A stretch of 64,000 bases of DNA from Nocardioides alkalitolerans DSM 16699 (GTDB lineage Bacteria; Actinomycetota; Actinomycetes; Propionibacteriales; Nocardioidaceae). Positions 62,903 through 64,000 of the stretch are shown here, piece after piece. Position 1 is the first letter of the stretch. Each line of letters starts with the position of its first letter. The DNA lies in contig NZ_KE384533.1 of the NCBI RefSeq assembly GCF_000426525.1, positions 474,562 through 538,561 of the forward strand, read 5' to 3'. A model generated the notes under the pieces. That model made no database searches and was not told where the DNA came from. It saw only the letters and a program-made list of their open reading frames with translations. Position numbers and translations under genes: made by a program.

Positions 62903-64000
62903 CCGGGTGGGCGCCCCGCCGCTTCCACGGCCGGTTCCCGGTCCGCTACGACGGCCCGGGGGCGCACGATCTCGAGCCGCAGGCCCGAGGCCGCCTGGGC
63001 GAGCCCGCGGCGGTCCGCGGACGCCAGCGGGGCGAGCGCGGTGACGACCAGGAACACGACGAGGGCGACGGTGGCGCCCGGGAACGCGGCGGCCCACAGC
63101 AGGAGCCAGCCGCCGACGCCGAACGCGAGCTTCACGACCCGACGGGGCAGCACCCACAGGCGGGCGCCGGGGCGGGGCACCGCCCGCACCTGGACGACGT
63201 ACTCCCCCACGGTGCGGCCGCGCAGCAGCACCGTCACCGCCTGCACGAGCCCGGGCAGGCCCCAGAGCAGCACCGCGTCGACGGCCGGGTCGAGGCGGCT
63301 CAGCGGCACCTCCTCGACGTACAGGTTCCACGAGCGCCAGGCGACGGTGGCCGCGGTGCCGAGGAGCAGCACGAACAGCGCGTCCGACGCCATGCCCACC
63401 CAGCGGCGGCCGAGGGTCACGGTGAGCGCGACGGTGCCGCGTCCGGCGCCGCGGTCGAGCAGCGCCACGAGCGGGATCGCGACGAGCGAGCCGAGCGTCG
63501 CGCCGGTGGTGTTGAGGATCAGGTCGTCGACGTCGAAGACCCGGTAGGCGCAGTCGTAGATGCCCCACAGGCCGGTGCGCTGGGTGGTCTCGATCAGCAG
63601 CGAGACGGCGAGGCCGAGGGCGGTCGCGACCACGAACCCGCGGCGGAGCACCGCCCGCACGAAGAACCCGAACGGCACGAAGAGCACCACGTTGAGCAGC
63701 ACCTGCAGCACGACGGGGTTGCGCAGGAGCTCGGCGGTCGTGCCCGACGAGTAGCGGCGGGCGTCGCGGATCGTGCGCAGCGGCTCGAGCTGGGCCCCGA
63801 CGCAGGTGTAGCTGCCGGCCTCGGGCACGGGCAGCAGGGTGTAGGTCCAGATCGCGAGGCCGTAGACGGCGGCGCCGAGCAGGAGCAGGAGGTCGACGGC
63901 CCGCAGCCGGCCGGCGCGGCGGTAGCGGACCGCGACGACCGGCAGGAAGAGGAGCACGGCGAGCACCCCGCCGAAGAGCACGGCGAGGAAGGCGTTGGTG
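62899..64000 (-). CDS. VanZ-like plus RDD membrane protein (5' end beyond the window)
   Basis: The frame is open through the right edge, so the start may lie outside. The last in-window start candidate is the GTG at 63981. The protein has an N-terminal helix, a VanZ-like domain with four helices (LNVVLFVPFGFFVRAVL, LIETTQRTGLWGIYDCAYRVFDVDDLILNTTGA), and an RDD-type domain with the GRTVGEYVVQVRAV segment and two or three further helices. VanZ-type proteins are linked to glycopeptide or lipoglycopeptide resistance, and RDD proteins to transport. The fusion is common in Actinobacteria with unknown function. Confidence 0.8.
   Translation of the reverse strand, partial: TNAFLAVLFGGVLAVLLFLPVVAVRYRRAGRLRAVDLLLLLGAAVYGLAIWTYTLLPVPEAGSYTCVGAQLEPLRTIRDARRYSSGTTAELLRNPVVLQVLLNVVLFVPFGFFVRAVLRRGFVVATALGLAVSLLIETTQRTGLWGIYDCAYRVFDVDDLILNTTGATLGSLVAIPLVALLDRGAGRGTVALTVTLGRRWVGMASDALFVLLLGTAATVAWRSWNLYVEEVPLSRLDPAVDAVLLWGLPGLVQAVTVLLRGRTVGEYVVQVRAVPRPGARLWVLPRRVVKLAFGVGGWLLLWAAAFPGATVALVVFLVVTALAPLASADRRGLAQAASGLRLEIVRPRAVVADREPAVEAAGRPPG

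Overview
The window is uniformly GC-rich DNA (roughly 70-75 percent by eye) with dense genes, many GTG and some TTG starts, frequent 4-nt ATGA/GTGA overlaps, and gene families typical of Actinobacteria: SigK/RskA, NmtR, actinobacterial HelD, WXG100 proteins, a deazaflavin-type nitroreductase and PP2C. The gene mix and the frequent leaderless-looking starts fit a soil or water member of Propionibacteriales such as Nocardioides. That assignment is an inference. I see no tRNA, rRNA, CRISPR array, insertion sequence or prophage, and no gene-free stretch over 300 bases. The largest gaps, about 150-250 bases, mostly hold palindromic repeats or promoters.

Layout. 1-4.8 kb: a truncated secreted-protein end, a small membrane protein, a HelD-type RNA-polymerase-clearing ATPase, a transglutaminase-like protein and a crotonase. 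5-17.5 kb: an AEC transporter diverges from a membrane-anchored sulfite-oxidase-like molybdoprotein. An acetyltransferase, an M15 peptidase lipoprotein and a fasciclin lipoprotein follow. Next comes a compact operon: sigK, rskA, a fused flavin-oxidase/DUF1365 protein, two cyclopropane-synthase-like methyltransferases and a DUF1295 membrane protein. The molybdoprotein and fasciclin genes carry the same SigK-like promoter (CCATCC-N15-CCGAAC), so the block looks like one envelope and lipid redox-stress regulon.

17.5-22.8 kb holds single genes: NYN-LOTUS, old yellow enzyme, YdeI, VOC, nitroreductase and SDR. 22.9-32.4 kb is a seven-gene minus-strand operon (TetR, TIGR03084, AtuA, acyl-CoA dehydrogenase, acyl-CoA carboxylase beta and alpha, second dehydrogenase), probably for a branched or terpenoid acyl-CoA. 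32.6-37.5 kb: SDR, histidine phosphatase, aminoglycoside-phosphotransferase-like kinase and a lipoprotein penicillin-binding protein. 37.7-42.5 kb encodes a 1610-residue wall-type surface protein. 42.7-50.8 kb: small membrane proteins, threonine dehydratase, a MerR regulator, an esterase, a PP2C phosphatase and a pseudouridine kinase/glycosidase pair.

51-55.7 kb joins an OmpR/histidine kinase pair, an orphan TAXI binding protein and a DctA-type symporter into a likely carboxylate-sensing unit. 56-58.3 kb has a VOC protein and a MpaB-like oxygenase divergent from a TetR regulator with a clear operator. 58.4-60.4 kb is a three-gene type VII secretion substrate/chaperone-like cassette. 60.4-62.9 kb is an NmtR-type Ni/Co sensor with its divergent P1B-4 ATPase. 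The right edge cuts a VanZ-RDD membrane protein.

Two genome-scale patterns stand out. First, several families of 45-63 bp intergenic palindromes occur, some as direct or dispersed copies. Second, small hairpins at convergent gene ends place both TGA stop codons in opposite arms of the stem.
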